From Streptomyces thinghirensis (GTDB taxonomy: Bacteria > Actinomycetota > Actinomycetia > Streptomycetales > Streptomycetaceae), in assembly GCA_021502835.1 (NCBI GenBank), contig JAKFGP010000059.1, positions 124,001-188,000 on the forward strand: 64,000 nt of DNA, read 5' to 3'. The position numbers and the translations under genes were made by a program. Shown piece by piece: positions 40,771-50,338 of the stretch. Position 1 is the first letter of the stretch, and the number at the start of each line of letters is the position of its first letter. The notes beneath the pieces are model-generated. The model saw only the letters and a program-made list of their open reading frames with translations. It was not told the origin of the DNA and ran no database searches.

Positions 40771-42022
40771 GTGGGTGTGGACCGTGAGGCGGGTGGGCGG
40801 GCGATGCTCGCCGGTCTGCTGGACGCCAGTCATCTGATGCCTCTCGACGCGTTGCCGGAGAGGGCCGGCGAATACGCCCAGGCCGCCGGTTTCACCGACG
40901 TCCTCATCTATGTGGCGGATCTGCGGGGCGAGGAACTGCATCTGCTGACCGGGCCGAACGGGGTCCCACCGGGCGCCGACAGGGATATTCGGATCGACGG
41001 CACCGCGCCCGGGCGGCCTTCCAGTTGGGCCGGCTCACGCCGGTCGCACCGCAGAAGGCCCAGGACGCTGTCTGGTGGGTGCCGGTGGTGGACGGGACCG
41101 AGCGTCTGGGATTGCTGCGCTTGCGTTCCGCCTACGACGATGCCCGTGCCCGCGAGGACGCAGACCGTCTCGCCGGTCTCCTGGCGCTGCTCATCACCGG
41201 CAAACGCACCTCCAGCGACACGCTGGCCCGGCTCATGCGGACCGAGCCGCTGAACATCGGGGCCGAGATGGCGTGGAACCTGATGCCACCGCGCACCTTC
41301 GCCGACGGGCGGGTCGTGATCGCCGCCTCGCTGGAACCCGCCTACCAGATCAGCGGCGACGTGTACGAGTACGCCCTCGACGGCCCTCTGGTACATCTGA
41401 CGCTTTTTCGGACGCGATGGGGCATGACAACGGCGCGGGCTTGTGCGGGGCCCTGGCACTCGGTGCGTGCCGCAACGCCCGCCGCCAGGGCGCCGACCTG
41501 GCCGCCAAGGGCGAAGCCGTGGAAACCGCATTGATCGACCAGTACAACTACCGGCGCTACGCCACCGGCATCCTCGCCACTCTCGACACCCGCGACGGTG
41601 TACTGAGCTGGGTCAACCGCGGCCATCATCCGCCGGTCATCATCCGCGGCAACCGCTGGAGCAGCCACCTGCAGTGCCCACCGGCGCACCCCATGGGCAC
41701 CGGCCTGGGGCTGGAGAGCACCGTCTGCCGCGAGCAGCTGGAGCCCGGGGACCGCGTCGTTCTCTACACCGACGGGATCACCGAAGCGCGGGGCGCCGAC
41801 GACAGGGAGTTCGGTCTGGAGCGCTTCACCGACTTCCTCGTCCGCCACCAAATCGACGGCCTGCCGGTCCCGGAACGCTGCGCCGCCTCGTCCAGGCCGT
41901 CCTCGACTATCACGACGGGGAACTCCAGGATGACGCCACCGTGCTGATGTGCGAATGGCTCGGGCGCCGCCGTGGACGACACCGAACGGGCAGCAGCTCT
42001 GACGGGACTGCCGCTCCAGTGA
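40771..42022 (+). CDS. SpoIIE/RsbU-type PP2C phosphatase with N-terminal GAF-like domain
   Basis: About 415 residues. The first 140 residues look GAF-like (FTDVLIYVADLRGEELHLLT, VWWVPVVDGTERLGLLRLRS). The phosphatase domain begins AWNLMPPRTFADGRVVIAAS, then EPAYQISGDVYEYAL (family motif ISGDxY with metal-binding aspartate), LFDAMGHDNGAG, LSWVNRGHHPPVIIRG, DRVVLYTDGITEARG, and a frameshifted ELQDDATVLMC. The ISGDVY, DAMGH and DDATV aspartates are all present. GTG start at 40771 after GAGGGAG. Such phosphatases dephosphorylate STAS proteins in partner-switching control of sigma factors. The STAS gene directly downstream fits this. Confidence 0.85.
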
Positions 42023-42070
42023 CCCGCCGCCCACCGCACCCAGCACCACTGAGAACGGGAGCAGTCAGCC

Positions 42071-42443
42071 ATGAACCCCGCGCTGCGCGTCGACGTCACC
42101 GACACCCGCGGACAGACCACTGCCCTCGCAGTGACCGGAGAACTGGACCTGGCACCGCCACCCGCTTCCTTCCGAGACGTAAGAGATGTCCTCGGTTCTC
42201 ACCTCACCGTGATCTTGAATCTGGCCGGGGTGACCTTCTGTAACCCTCCGGCCTCAACACCCTCCCCTGCGCCTACGCCGCCGTGCCCAGGACACCGGCT
42301 GCCGGATCGTCCTGGTAGCACCGCCGGCGCAGATGACGCGCCTGCTCACCGTCACCGGCGCCGCCGGCATCTTCACCATCCACGGCAGTCTGGCCGAAGC
42401 CTGGGAAACACACACCGCGTCGGGCACACCACCCACGGCCTGA
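42071..42443 (+). CDS. STAS-domain anti-sigma factor antagonist
   Basis: About 123 residues: LRVDVTDTRGQTTALAVTGE, LDLAPPPASFRDV, LTVILNLAGVTFCNPSGLNT (the phosphorylatable serine in the GVTFCNPSGL turn is read across an indel at about 42250), CRIVLVAPPAQMTRLLTVTG, and IFTIHGSLAEAWETH. It starts 49 bases after the phosphatase stop, so the two form a partner-switching pair. An anti-sigma kinase is not found nearby. Confidence 0.8.
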
Positions 42444-42516
42444 GCGGCGCCTCCAGGCGGAGGACGCTTGAACTGTGGTTGGCGGCGGCCAGGCGGGCCT
42501 GGGCGATGTCCGCTCC

Positions 42517-42557
42517 GTCTCTGTCTGTGTCTCTGTCTCTGTCTCTGTCTCTGTCTC
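42517..42557. repeat. Hexanucleotide simple repeat (GTCTCT)6-7
   Basis: Six full copies of GTCTCT (the second reads GTCTGT), followed by a partial seventh, in the non-coding DNA between the STAS and DUF899 genes. On the other strand it reads AGAGAC repeats. Such a pyrimidine-only, comparatively AT-rich microsatellite is unusual in this high-GC background. Confidence 0.9.
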
Positions 42558-42747
42558 GCCGCAGGGTCACGCCTGCGGTCTCGCCGCCCCGGTGGCGAGG
42601 CTTGATCCCATGCCCGTCGTTGGGGCCCGGCTGTTGGACCGAATGGGCGAGCCGCCGATGGGCCATTGCGTGGCGCCCGGGAGTGCGGTGCAGCCTGGTG
42701 GGCATTGTGGTTCCACGTGACCTCTCGGGAGCCTCCCCCGGAAGCGA

Positions 42748-43504
42748 ATGGAGACGCTCGTGAACGATTCATCACCGAGCCCGGCCCTCCCGCCTGTGGT
42801 GGACAGAGAGACCTACCAGGAGGCGCGGGAAGCTCTGCTCGCACGGGAGGAAGGTGCACACCCGTGAAGGAGACGCGATCGCGGCGGCGCGGCGGCGGCT
42901 GCCGATGGTGGAAGTCGATGCCACCATCGAGGTCATCGGCCCCGACGGGCCGATCACGATCCTCGACGTCTTCGAAGGCCGCAAGCAGCTCATCGCGTAC
43001 TTCCACGCCTGGTGGCCCGGACGTCCTGCTGCCGGGCAGTGCGAGGGCTGCACGTTCTTCCAACGTCAGGTCCGCGAGCTGTCCTACATCCACTCCCGCG
43101 ACGCCACGTACGCCACGCTCTGCAAGGGCCCTTACCAAGAGAGCGTCCGCTACCGCGACTTCCTGGGCTTGGACATGCCGTGGTACTCGGTCGAGAAGAC
43201 GGCGCCGCAGCCTCGCCGGAGGGTCGTGACTGGCAGCGATCACCACCTCGTCTGCTACGTCCGCGACGGGAAGCGGGTGTTCGAGACGTACTACACCGGC
43301 GGTCGCGGCGTCGAGGTCATGGCGCCCACCCACGGGCTGCTGGACATGACCGTCTACGGACGCCAGGAGGCGTGGGAGGACTCCCCGCGCGGCTGGCCCC
43401 AGCCCTGGTACTCCGCCGAGAACCCCGAGGAGTGGCGTACGAACGGGCGCCCCATCGCCCAGTGGTCCCGCATCGAAGCCGGCCGCTCCAACGAGCTGAC
43501 CTAG
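42748..43504 (+). CDS. DUF899 family (thioredoxin-like fold) protein
   Basis: About 251 residues: METLVNDSSPSPALPPVVDR, ETYQEAREALLAREE, then after one indel KVHTREGDAIAAARRRLPMV, FEGRKQLIAYFHAWWPGRPA, AGQCEGCTFFQRQVRELSYI and HSRDATYATLCKGPYQESVR. RYRDFLGLDMPWYSV follows, and the conserved tail has GHLVCYVRDG-like and QPWYSAENPEEWRTNGRPIA segments. The CxGCTFF motif corresponds to the redox-type centre of DUF899 proteins. Function unknown. Stand-alone gene. Confidence 0.85.
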
Positions 43505-43644
43505 TCCTGCGCGCCTCGGGGCGTCGAGTCCCGGGGCTCCAGGCCTTTGCTACCGACCCGGTTCGCGACTCGTCGCCAGCCACTCACGAAGTACGGCGCT
43601 CCAACTCGGGACCCCTCCCAGAGCCCGTTGCCTACTCTGCGCCC

Positions 43645-44130
43645 ATGACAGCTCCACGCAGATGGATCCTCGCGATCGTCGCCGCCGCAACGACGATGGC
43701 AGGCTGTTCGAACTCCCCGAGGCCGCTTCCCCGGAAACCGCACCACCGGCGTCGGTCCCGGCGTCGTCCAGTACCCCGACCACACGGCCAAGCGCCACGG
43801 CGACCTCGGCCTTCTGCTCTTGATCTGACGACCTCCGGGTCGGCGTCATCGCCTACAGCGCCGAAGTCGGTGCGGCGATCGAAGGGGAGCCGCTGGACTT
43901 CAAGGAGCTGCGGAGGAAGGCCGTCTTGATCGCCGGCATGGGTGAGAGGATGCAGGCGAGCGCGCGCCACCGGACGTCGCCAAACACTTCCGTACGGTGC
44001 TTAAGGCGATCGATACCCGGCAAGCCATCTGAAGTCGGGCGCCAAGACGCGTGATGTCGTGGATCCCGTGTACGGCGAGCACAACCGTCCCGCCTTCGAC
44101 GCGGTGAACAACTACGACTGCGGCGCTGCC
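43645..44130 (+). CDS. Small secreted lipoprotein of unknown function
   Basis: Signal peptide with lipobox: MTAPRRWILAIVAAATTMAG and then CSNSP, cleavage before the cysteine. A Pro/Ser/Thr-rich linker (frame-split) follows, then a small domain: VGVIAYSAEVGAAIEGEPLD, FKELRRKAVLIAGMGERMQA, PPDVAKHFRTVLKAIDTA, VYGEHNRPAFDAVNNYDCG. At least three indels. The C-terminus is uncertain. The domain is mostly helical, with a lone late cysteine; no family recognised. Presumably membrane-anchored on the cell surface. Confidence 0.6.
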
Positions 44131-44293
44131 TCCCAGGGGCCAGGCATGAACACCGTCGACAGAATCACCGCTCAGGCGGCCCCCGGACAGAGGCTGACCA
44201 GCAGCCGTCGCCATCCCATGCTCGGCCGCCCTCCCCGGCAGGGCAGTGACCTGCCGGGACCGGTCCCAGGCGATGTCTCCTACGATCCCGGCC

Positions 44294-44774
44294 ATGAGAT
44301 TCCTCGCAGGCCGACGTTGGGTGCGACTCGCGTCAGTTGCCGCGCTCCTGGGGCCGGCTGGTCTGCTCCTGGTCCCCGAACGGCCCTGCGTATTTCGTCG
44401 ACGACGAAGGCCACCCGTACGACATGAGCGTCCTGTACGCCTGGGACACGAGCGACCAGGCCATGATCCTGCCGGGTGGCCTCTTCGAAGATGACGACAC
44501 CGGCGGACAGGACGGCCTCGTGTCCATGGTCAGACTCGACTGCGGGACCGCCTTCACGGCTGGTGAAAACGAGGACTGGCGGGCCGGCGACGGTGAAGAA
44601 GCCTGCTCGAAGTGGAAACACCGAGGCGTTCTCCGGCGTCTGCCTGATTCTGTTCGGCTCCACCGGGCTGTGGGCCGCTCCCAGGCTGTCTCACCTCCGG
44701 TCCCGCGTGCCCTGGGTGCCCGGAGGCAGGGAAAACGACAGGGACGCCGGGTCTCCAGGCGGCGAGCGTGGTGA
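44294..44774 (+). CDS. Hypothetical membrane protein
   Basis: N-terminal hydrophobic segment MRFLAGRRWVRLASVAALLG and GPAGLLLVP, then an extracellular-looking acidic loop (FVDDEGHPYDMSVLYAWDTS, MILPGGLFEDDDTGGQDGLV, RLDCGTAFTAGENEDWRAGD). A second hydrophobic segment follows (CLILFGSTGLWAAPRL) and a basic tail. Two cysteines (RLDCG, EACSKW) in the loop could pair. Topology suggests two membrane helices with an outside loop. Exact end is uncertain because of indels near 44620. No family recognised. Confidence 0.5.
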
Positions 44775-44799
44775 CACGGCCGCCGACCGTGGTGAAGGC

Positions 44800-45060
44800 C
44801 CGAGCAGCACCCAGGTGAGCGTTCGTCGTAGCTGGGGCGGGACGCTGAGAAGACTCCTGGTGTGGTGCGGAGTGACCTCCTCGGCCGCGATGCCGTCCGG
44901 CCGCGCGACGATGGCCGTGTAGTGGGCTGGTGCGCTCGACGAGCGTGGCGACGGCGGGGGGCCGGGCGTTGGGCGAGCCGGTCTGCGGGTCGGCGCCCGC
45001 GCTCGTACGCCGCCCTCGCGCTCGCGGCCGCTCAGATGCCGGTCTCACCGCCTCTGCGGA
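44800..45060 (-). mobile_element. Remnant of an IS30-family transposase
   Basis: Composite minus-strand reading gives VATLVERT, then HYTAIVARPDGIAAEEVTPH, HTRSLLSVPPQLRRTLTW. This corresponds to the catalytic-core stretch of Streptomyces IS30-type transposases (IATLVERTTRYTxxVxLPDGxxAExVxxxL...LRRTLTWDQG). The similarity ends at LTW, just before the second catalytic acid, and no N-terminal domain is evident upstream. It is therefore a decayed fragment lying between a membrane protein gene and the quinone oxidoreductase gene. Confidence 0.6.
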
Positions 45061-45136
45061 GTGCTGTCGGGCCCGGCCTCGGATGCTGAATCATCGCTTG
45101 GCGAGCTGGCGTGCTCCGTGCCGTCCGCCCCCCGCT

Positions 45137-46034
45137 TCAGATGTAGATCACGATCTTTCCGCGTGTGCGTCCGCGCTCGGCGTGCGCGTGCGCGTCGGTG
45201 ATCCGCCCAGGGGTAGGTCTGTTCGGAGCCGAGGTGTGTAGCGGCCTTGCCGGCCCAGTTCCGCCGCCGCGGACAGCAGGGTGGAGTCGTTCTCCGCGTT
45301 GACCACATGCGTGCCCAGGCGCTGCCCACCTGCGTGGTCGGCGACGGTCGCGACGCGCGTCGGATCGCCCGTGATCGCGACGAGGTCGTCCAGGGACCCG
45401 GAGGCCGCGTGTCGAGCGCGATGTCGACGCCGTGCGGAGCGAGAGCGAGAGGCGCTGCGCGAGGCCGGGGCCGTACGTGGTGGGAACGGCGCCGAGAGAG
45501 GTGAGGAACTCGTGGTTGCGTTCGCTGGCTGTCCCGATCACGGTGGCGCCTTGTGCCACAGCGATCTCGACTGCCGCGCTGCCCACGCCTCCGGCGGCGC
45601 CCTCGACGAGAAGGGTGCGCCCCGCGAGGCATCCGAGCGCGTTCAGGCCACGCATCGCGGTCACGGACGCGAGACCGGCGCCCGCAGCCTGCTCATCGTT
45701 CCACGTGTCGGGGCGTGAGCCCAAGAAGGATGACCAGCTCTGCGGTCGCGCCGGTGACACCACCCAGCCCGAAAACGCGGTCACCTGATGCTCACCCCTG
45801 CACTCCGTCACCGATTTCGTCGACCACGCCGACGGCGTCGCGTCCGGGAATGGCGGGTAGGTCCACGGGAATCCAGCCGGTGCAGGCGCCGGCGCGCAGC
45901 TTCCAGTCGATGGGATTGGACGCTGGCCGCCGCGACACGGACACGGATCTCACCGGGCCCGGGGTGGGGTCGGGGGCCCGCTCGATCACCAGGCTCTCCG
46001 GTCCGCCGTATTCATGGAAGCGGGCTGCACGCAT
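45137..46034 (-). CDS. Zinc-independent NADPH:quinone oxidoreductase (MDR superfamily)
   Basis: About 298 residues: MRAARFHEYGGPESLVIERA, VRVSRRPASNPIDWKLRAGA-like segment (one indel), PAIPGRDAVGVVDEIGDGVQ, AGLASVTAMRGLNALGCLAG, and RTLLVEGAAGGVGSAAVEIA with the NADPH motif GAAGGVGS. QGATVIGTASERNHEFLTSL and a terminal GKIVIYI complete it. No structural-zinc cysteines are seen. ATG start at 46034. Divergent from an HxlR regulator gene 220 bases away, which is the classic arrangement for HxlR-controlled quinone reductases. Confidence 0.85.
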
Positions 46035-46254
46035 AATGTCCTGCCTTACCTTTATAGGTCGGAATGACGGTGTTCATTCGACGCCTGTTGACGCTGATGC
46101 GGTGCGGATCGGTGAGGTTGTCGAGCAGACGGGGCCACCCCCGAAACTCACGATCCTGCCCAGCGTCGGAATACCTCCCGTTGAGTCGGTGCTCGGAAGA
46201 TATCCAGAAGGTCGGTCACCGACTGATACCAAGACCGGAGACTGGAGCCCCTCG

Positions 46255-46651
46255 ATGACGCAACAGCCGCCGCTGCCACCCGACTTGTTCGACGAGCTGT
46301 GCCCGTCCTCGCTGGTGCCCTTCCGCTTCGGTGACAAATGGGCACCCATGGTCCTCCGCTGCCTGGACGACGGCCCGCGCAGATACTCCGAACTTCGCGT
46401 GCCTCTGGGCCGCGTCACCCCGAAGGTGCTCACCCAGTCGCTCCGGGCGGCCTGGAGCGGAACGGGTTCGTGTCACGCACGGTGCACGCCGACCCGAAAC
46501 TGCGGGTGGAGTACGCGCTGACACCGCTGGGCCGCAGCGTGCTGGAGCCGCTGGCCGCCGCGTGCCGGTGGGCGACCGAGCACTGGGACGAGCTGCTCGA
46601 CGCCCGCGAGGGCGGCGAGGGCCACAGGGCGGCATCTCCTCCATCGGCTGA
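46255..46651 (+). CDS. HxlR-family transcriptional regulator
   Basis: About 130 residues: MTQQPPLPPDLFDELCPSSL, VPFRFGDKWAPMVLRCLDDG, PRRYSELRVPLGRVTPKVLT (winged helix with the usual FGDKW and RY.EL), QSLRALERNGFVSRTVH (one indel), DPKLRVEYALTPLGRSVLEP, CRWATEHWDELL. The conserved cysteine in ELCPSS is present, as in redox- or electrophile-sensing HxlR members. The start ATG is chosen because MTQQ is preceded by GGAG. The end at 46651 assumes a late indel. Probably controls the divergent quinone oxidoreductase. Confidence 0.8.
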
Positions 46652-46905
46652 CTCTTCCCTCAAAGCCTCGGGAACGGAGCCTCTTTCGCGGCTTGGTTTG
46701 AGCCCCGCCCGCCCGAGCGTCGGCGGCACCGGTGACGTCTTCGCCCGGCCGCAGACCCTTTCCGCCGACAGCAGTTGGGCCTCGCGGCACCCTGATCAGC
46801 ACCCCGGCATCCCGAGAGGCGTCAGGCCGCTCCGAGGGACCGGGCAGGCGGTGTGTAGGTCTGGACAGCCATCGAATGACGTGTTGTCATTCCGCTGTCA
46901 AGAAT
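46652..46905. other. Intergenic region upstream of the GH2 gene
   Basis: Together with the operator and leader, about 355 bases precede the GH2 gene. Besides the LacI-type palindrome there is a perfect inverted repeat GAATGAC-GTGTT-GTCATTC at 46874-46892, 14 bases before it. No gene is recognised here. Confidence 0.5.
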
Positions 46906-46919
46906 TTCCAACGTTGGAA
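46906..46919. promoter_or_regulatory. LacI-type operator, perfect palindrome, upstream of GH2 gene
   Basis: TTCCAACGTTGGAA is a perfect 14-base palindrome centred on CG, the symmetry typical of LacI/GalR operators. It is about 88 bases before the GH2 start. Three further copies of the same pattern lie before the other genes of this locus. Confidence 0.6.
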
Positions 46920-47006
46920 GAGCGCCGCTGCCCGGTGCCTCGCCGCGGGCCGGTGCCGCCTGCCGAAAGGTCCCGGTACGGGGGCCTCTGCGCGAGGAAG
47001 GGTTCG

Positions 47007-50000
47007 ATGAGACAACGACACACCCGCCCACGAGCCAGAGCGTGGGCGTTGCTCACAGCCGCAGCCCTGGCACTGCCCACGACCGGTCTGATGTCCACCG
47101 CGTCGGCCGCCGAGACACCAGTCGCCGCATCGGCCCCCTCGTCCGAGCAGGCCGCCGTCGCGGTGCACGGTCTGAAGGGCGAGTACTTCAGCATGTCGGC
47201 GCCGGGCGCGCGGGACTTCGCCGAACTCGGTGGCACCCTGCTCGACCCGCAGGTCAACTCTCCGGACTGACCAGCACCTTCGAGGAACTGACCGGGCAGA
47301 CGGAGAACACGACCGCCCGCTGGACGGGGCAGATCGAGGCACCGGCCACGGGTGACTACACCTTCTACGCCAGCGGCGACAACGGCTTCCCGCCTCTACA
47401 TCGACGGCGAGCCGGTCATCGACTACTGGGAGCCGGACTGGGACAACGAACAGACCAGCGTGCCGATCCGGCTGGCCGCCGGGGAGAAGCACGACTTCCG
47501 CCTGGAGATGTTCCAGGACACCGGCGGCGCCAACATGTTCCTGCGCTGGTCCGCCCCGGACCTGCCCAAGCAGGTCGTCCCCATGTCGGCGTTCACCCCG
47601 CCGGCCGGGTTCGAGGTCTACCCGGTGGAACCGTCGGTCTCCGAGAACGGCCGACAGGTGCGGGCCCGGTTCGAGGGCAGGGTCGGCGGTGACGTGAAGG
47701 CGCTGGTGGACCACTTGGAGATCGAGGCCGACACCACCCCCATGCCGATCGACTCGGTCACTGTCACCCCCGGTGACCGCGACGCCCTGCTGATCACCCT
47801 CGCGGAGCCGATCCAGAAGAACCAGCAGGTCCGGGTGGTGTACGACGGCGAGGGCGGCCTGACCTCCGGCGGCGAGACCGTGCCGAAGATCCTCCGCTAC
47901 GCGCAGAACGACTCCACCCACCGGCTCACCACCAAGTGGGGCGACAAGCTCGACACGAAGAACCCGCTGCCGGAGTACCCCCGCCCGCAGCAGGTGCGCG
48001 ACAAGTGGAAAAACCTCAACGGCCCCTGGCAGTTCGCCGGCGCCGACGCGGGCGAACAACCGGTCTTCGGCAAGGACCTGAACGAGAAGATCGTCGTGCC
48101 GTTCCCGGTCGAGTCGCAGCTCTCCGGTCTGGAGCGGCACGAGGACCACATGTTCTACCGCAAGCTCGTCGACGTGCCGAAGAGCTGGAAGGTCGGCAAG
48201 GGCAACAAGGGTCACCGGCTGAAGCTCAACTTCGGCGCCGTGGACTACCAGGCCCGCGTATGGGTCAACGGCGAGAGGTCGCCGAACACACCGGTGGCTA
48301 CACCGCCTTCAGCGCCGACATCACCGACGCGCTCAAGGGCAAGGGACCGCAGGAGGTCGTGGTCGCCGTCACCGACACCGGCGGCGCCAACCAGCCGATG
48401 GGCAAGCAGACCGCCAACCCGGGCGGCATCTTCTACACCCAGTCGTCGGGCATCTGGCAGACGGTGTGGATGGAGCCGGTCGCCGACACCTCCATTGACA
48501 ACGTAGTCACGACCCCCGACGTCGACACCGGCACCCTCGCGGTGAAGGTCGAGTCCGAAGGCGCCTCCGCGAAGGCGCGCGTAGAGGCCGTCGCCCGTGA
48601 CAGGCGCGGCAAGGTCGTCGGCCGAATCAGCGGACCGGCCAACGAGGAGCTGCGCCTGCCGGTGGCGAAGCAGCACCTGTGGAGCCCGGACGACCCCTAC
48701 CTCTACGACCTCGACGTCAAGCTCACCGACGGAAGGTCGAAGGACGAGATCGACAGCTACTTCGGCATGCGCGAGGTGGGCATCGAGAAGGTCGGCGGCT
48801 ACCAGAAGCTGGTGCTCAACGGGAAGCCTGTCTTCTCGCTCGCCACACTCGACCAGGGCTTCTGGCCCGACGGCCTGTACACGGCCCCCAGCGACGAGGC
48901 CCTGGCCTTCGACCTGAAGGCCCACAAGGAGCTGGGTTTCAACTCCGTCCGCAAGCACATCAAGGTGGAGCCGGCCCGGTGGTTCTACCACGCGGACCGG
49001 CTCGGTCTGCTGGTCTGGCAGGACTTCGTCTCCGGGAACATCACCAGCACGACCGGCCAGAAGGCGTTCGTCGACCAGGGCATGGAGGCGATGCGGCAGC
49101 ACCACAACGCACCCTCCGTCATCGGCAACGTCGTCTTCAACGAGGGCTGGGGCGAGTGGGACCGCGAGGAGAGCGGCCGTATCGCCGAGGCCGTCAAGGC
49201 CGCCGACCCCTCCCGGATCGTCAACGCCCACAGCGGTGTGAACTGCTGCAACTCCAAGGGCGACTCGGGCAAGGGCGACATCATCGACCACCACGACTAC
49301 AACAACGAGGACCCGCCGTTCCCCGACCACCGGGCCGCCATGGACGGCGAGCACGGCGGCTTCACCCTGCGCACCCCGGGGCACATGTGGCCGGAGCACC
49401 CCGACCGTGATCTACAGCGGCGTCGCCGACAAGGAGGCGCTGACCCGCAAGTACGTGGAGAACACCGAGGAGTTCTACCTCGAACAGGCCGGCGCCGAGC
49501 TGTCCGGCTCGGTGTACACGCAGATCTCCGACCTGGAGAACGAGCTCAACGGCCTGTACACGTACGACCGCCGGGAGATCAAGGTCGACCCCGTCCGGGT
49601 CCGTGAGGTCAACCGCGAGGTCATCGCGGCCGGTGCCGCCGCGGGCGACCGGGAGGAGCTGAAGGGCGGCGGGCACTGGTCCCTCGACGAGGGCACGGGC
49701 ACCACTGCGAAGGACGAGGGGCCGAACGACAAGCCTCTGAAGCTCTCCGAGGGCACCGCCTGGACGCCCGGTGTCAGCGGCAGCGCGCTGACGTTCGACG
49801 GCGAGGGGCAGCACGCCGAGACGGACGGCCCGGTGCTCGACACCACCGGGAGCTACTCGGTCTCCGCCTGGGTGACCCTCGATGAGCTGCCCGGCAACTA
49901 CGCCACCGCCGTGAGCCAGGACGGCCGGCACCAGGCCAGCCCGTTCTACCTCCAGTACGGTCAGGGCGCCTTCGCCTTCAGTACGCCCGGCGAGAATCGT

Positions 50001-50283
50001 GCCCGGCTGGTCACCACACCCGAGACGGACCGCTGGTACCACCTCGTCGGGGTACGCGACGGCGCGAGCAACCAGATCAGCCTCTACGTCGACGGCGAGC
50101 TGGCGTCGACCGCGACCGCCGGCCCGAACTACGTCTCCTCCGGGCGCCCTCGCGGTCGGCCGGGCCCAGTGGAACGGCGAGGACACCGACTTCTGGAACG
50201 GCTCCGTCGACGAGGTCCACGCCTATGACAGGGCGCTCACCGCCGAGGAGGTGAGCGCGCTCCACACGCAGGAGAAGCCGTAG
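47007..50283 (+). CDS. Secreted PA14-GH2 glycosidase with C-terminal LamG domain
   Basis: About 1,090 residues in composite frames. Signal peptide: RAWALLTAAALALPTTGLMS, then TASAAE. A PA14 domain follows (GLKGEYFS, GDYTFYASGDNG, LYIDGEPVIDYW, FLRWSAP). The GH2 sugar-binding and core domains come next (WQFAGAD, MFYRKLVDVPKSWKVGKGNK, VWVNGE..AEHTGGYTAFSA, SYFGMREVGIEKVGGYQKLV, LNGKPVFS). The acid/base region is VIGNVVFNEGWGEWD and the likely nucleophile region MDGEHGGFTL. A LamG-like domain ends it (DTTGSYSVSAWVTLDELPGN, NQISLYVDGELASTA). ATG 47007 follows GAGGAAGG. It is released outside the cell to attack a galactoside- or arabinoside-containing glycan. Exact bond unknown. Three or four indels. 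Confidence 0.85.
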
Positions 50284-50338
50284 CTCCGGCCCCTGTGAAG
50301 GCCCCGGCGAGCGCCGCTCGGCTCACTCTCCGGGACCT

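Noticed and set aside
42475..42720. 81-codon frame through the GTCTCT repeat (Ser/Val repeats)
   Set aside because: The repetitive peptide is a product of the simple repeat; there is no ribosome site or family match.
47936..49606. 556-codon plus-strand frame starting within the GH2 gene in a different frame
   Set aside because: Its central part is simply the GH2 protein after a frameshift; the N-terminal part is an out-of-frame shadow. It is annotated as one GH2 gene.
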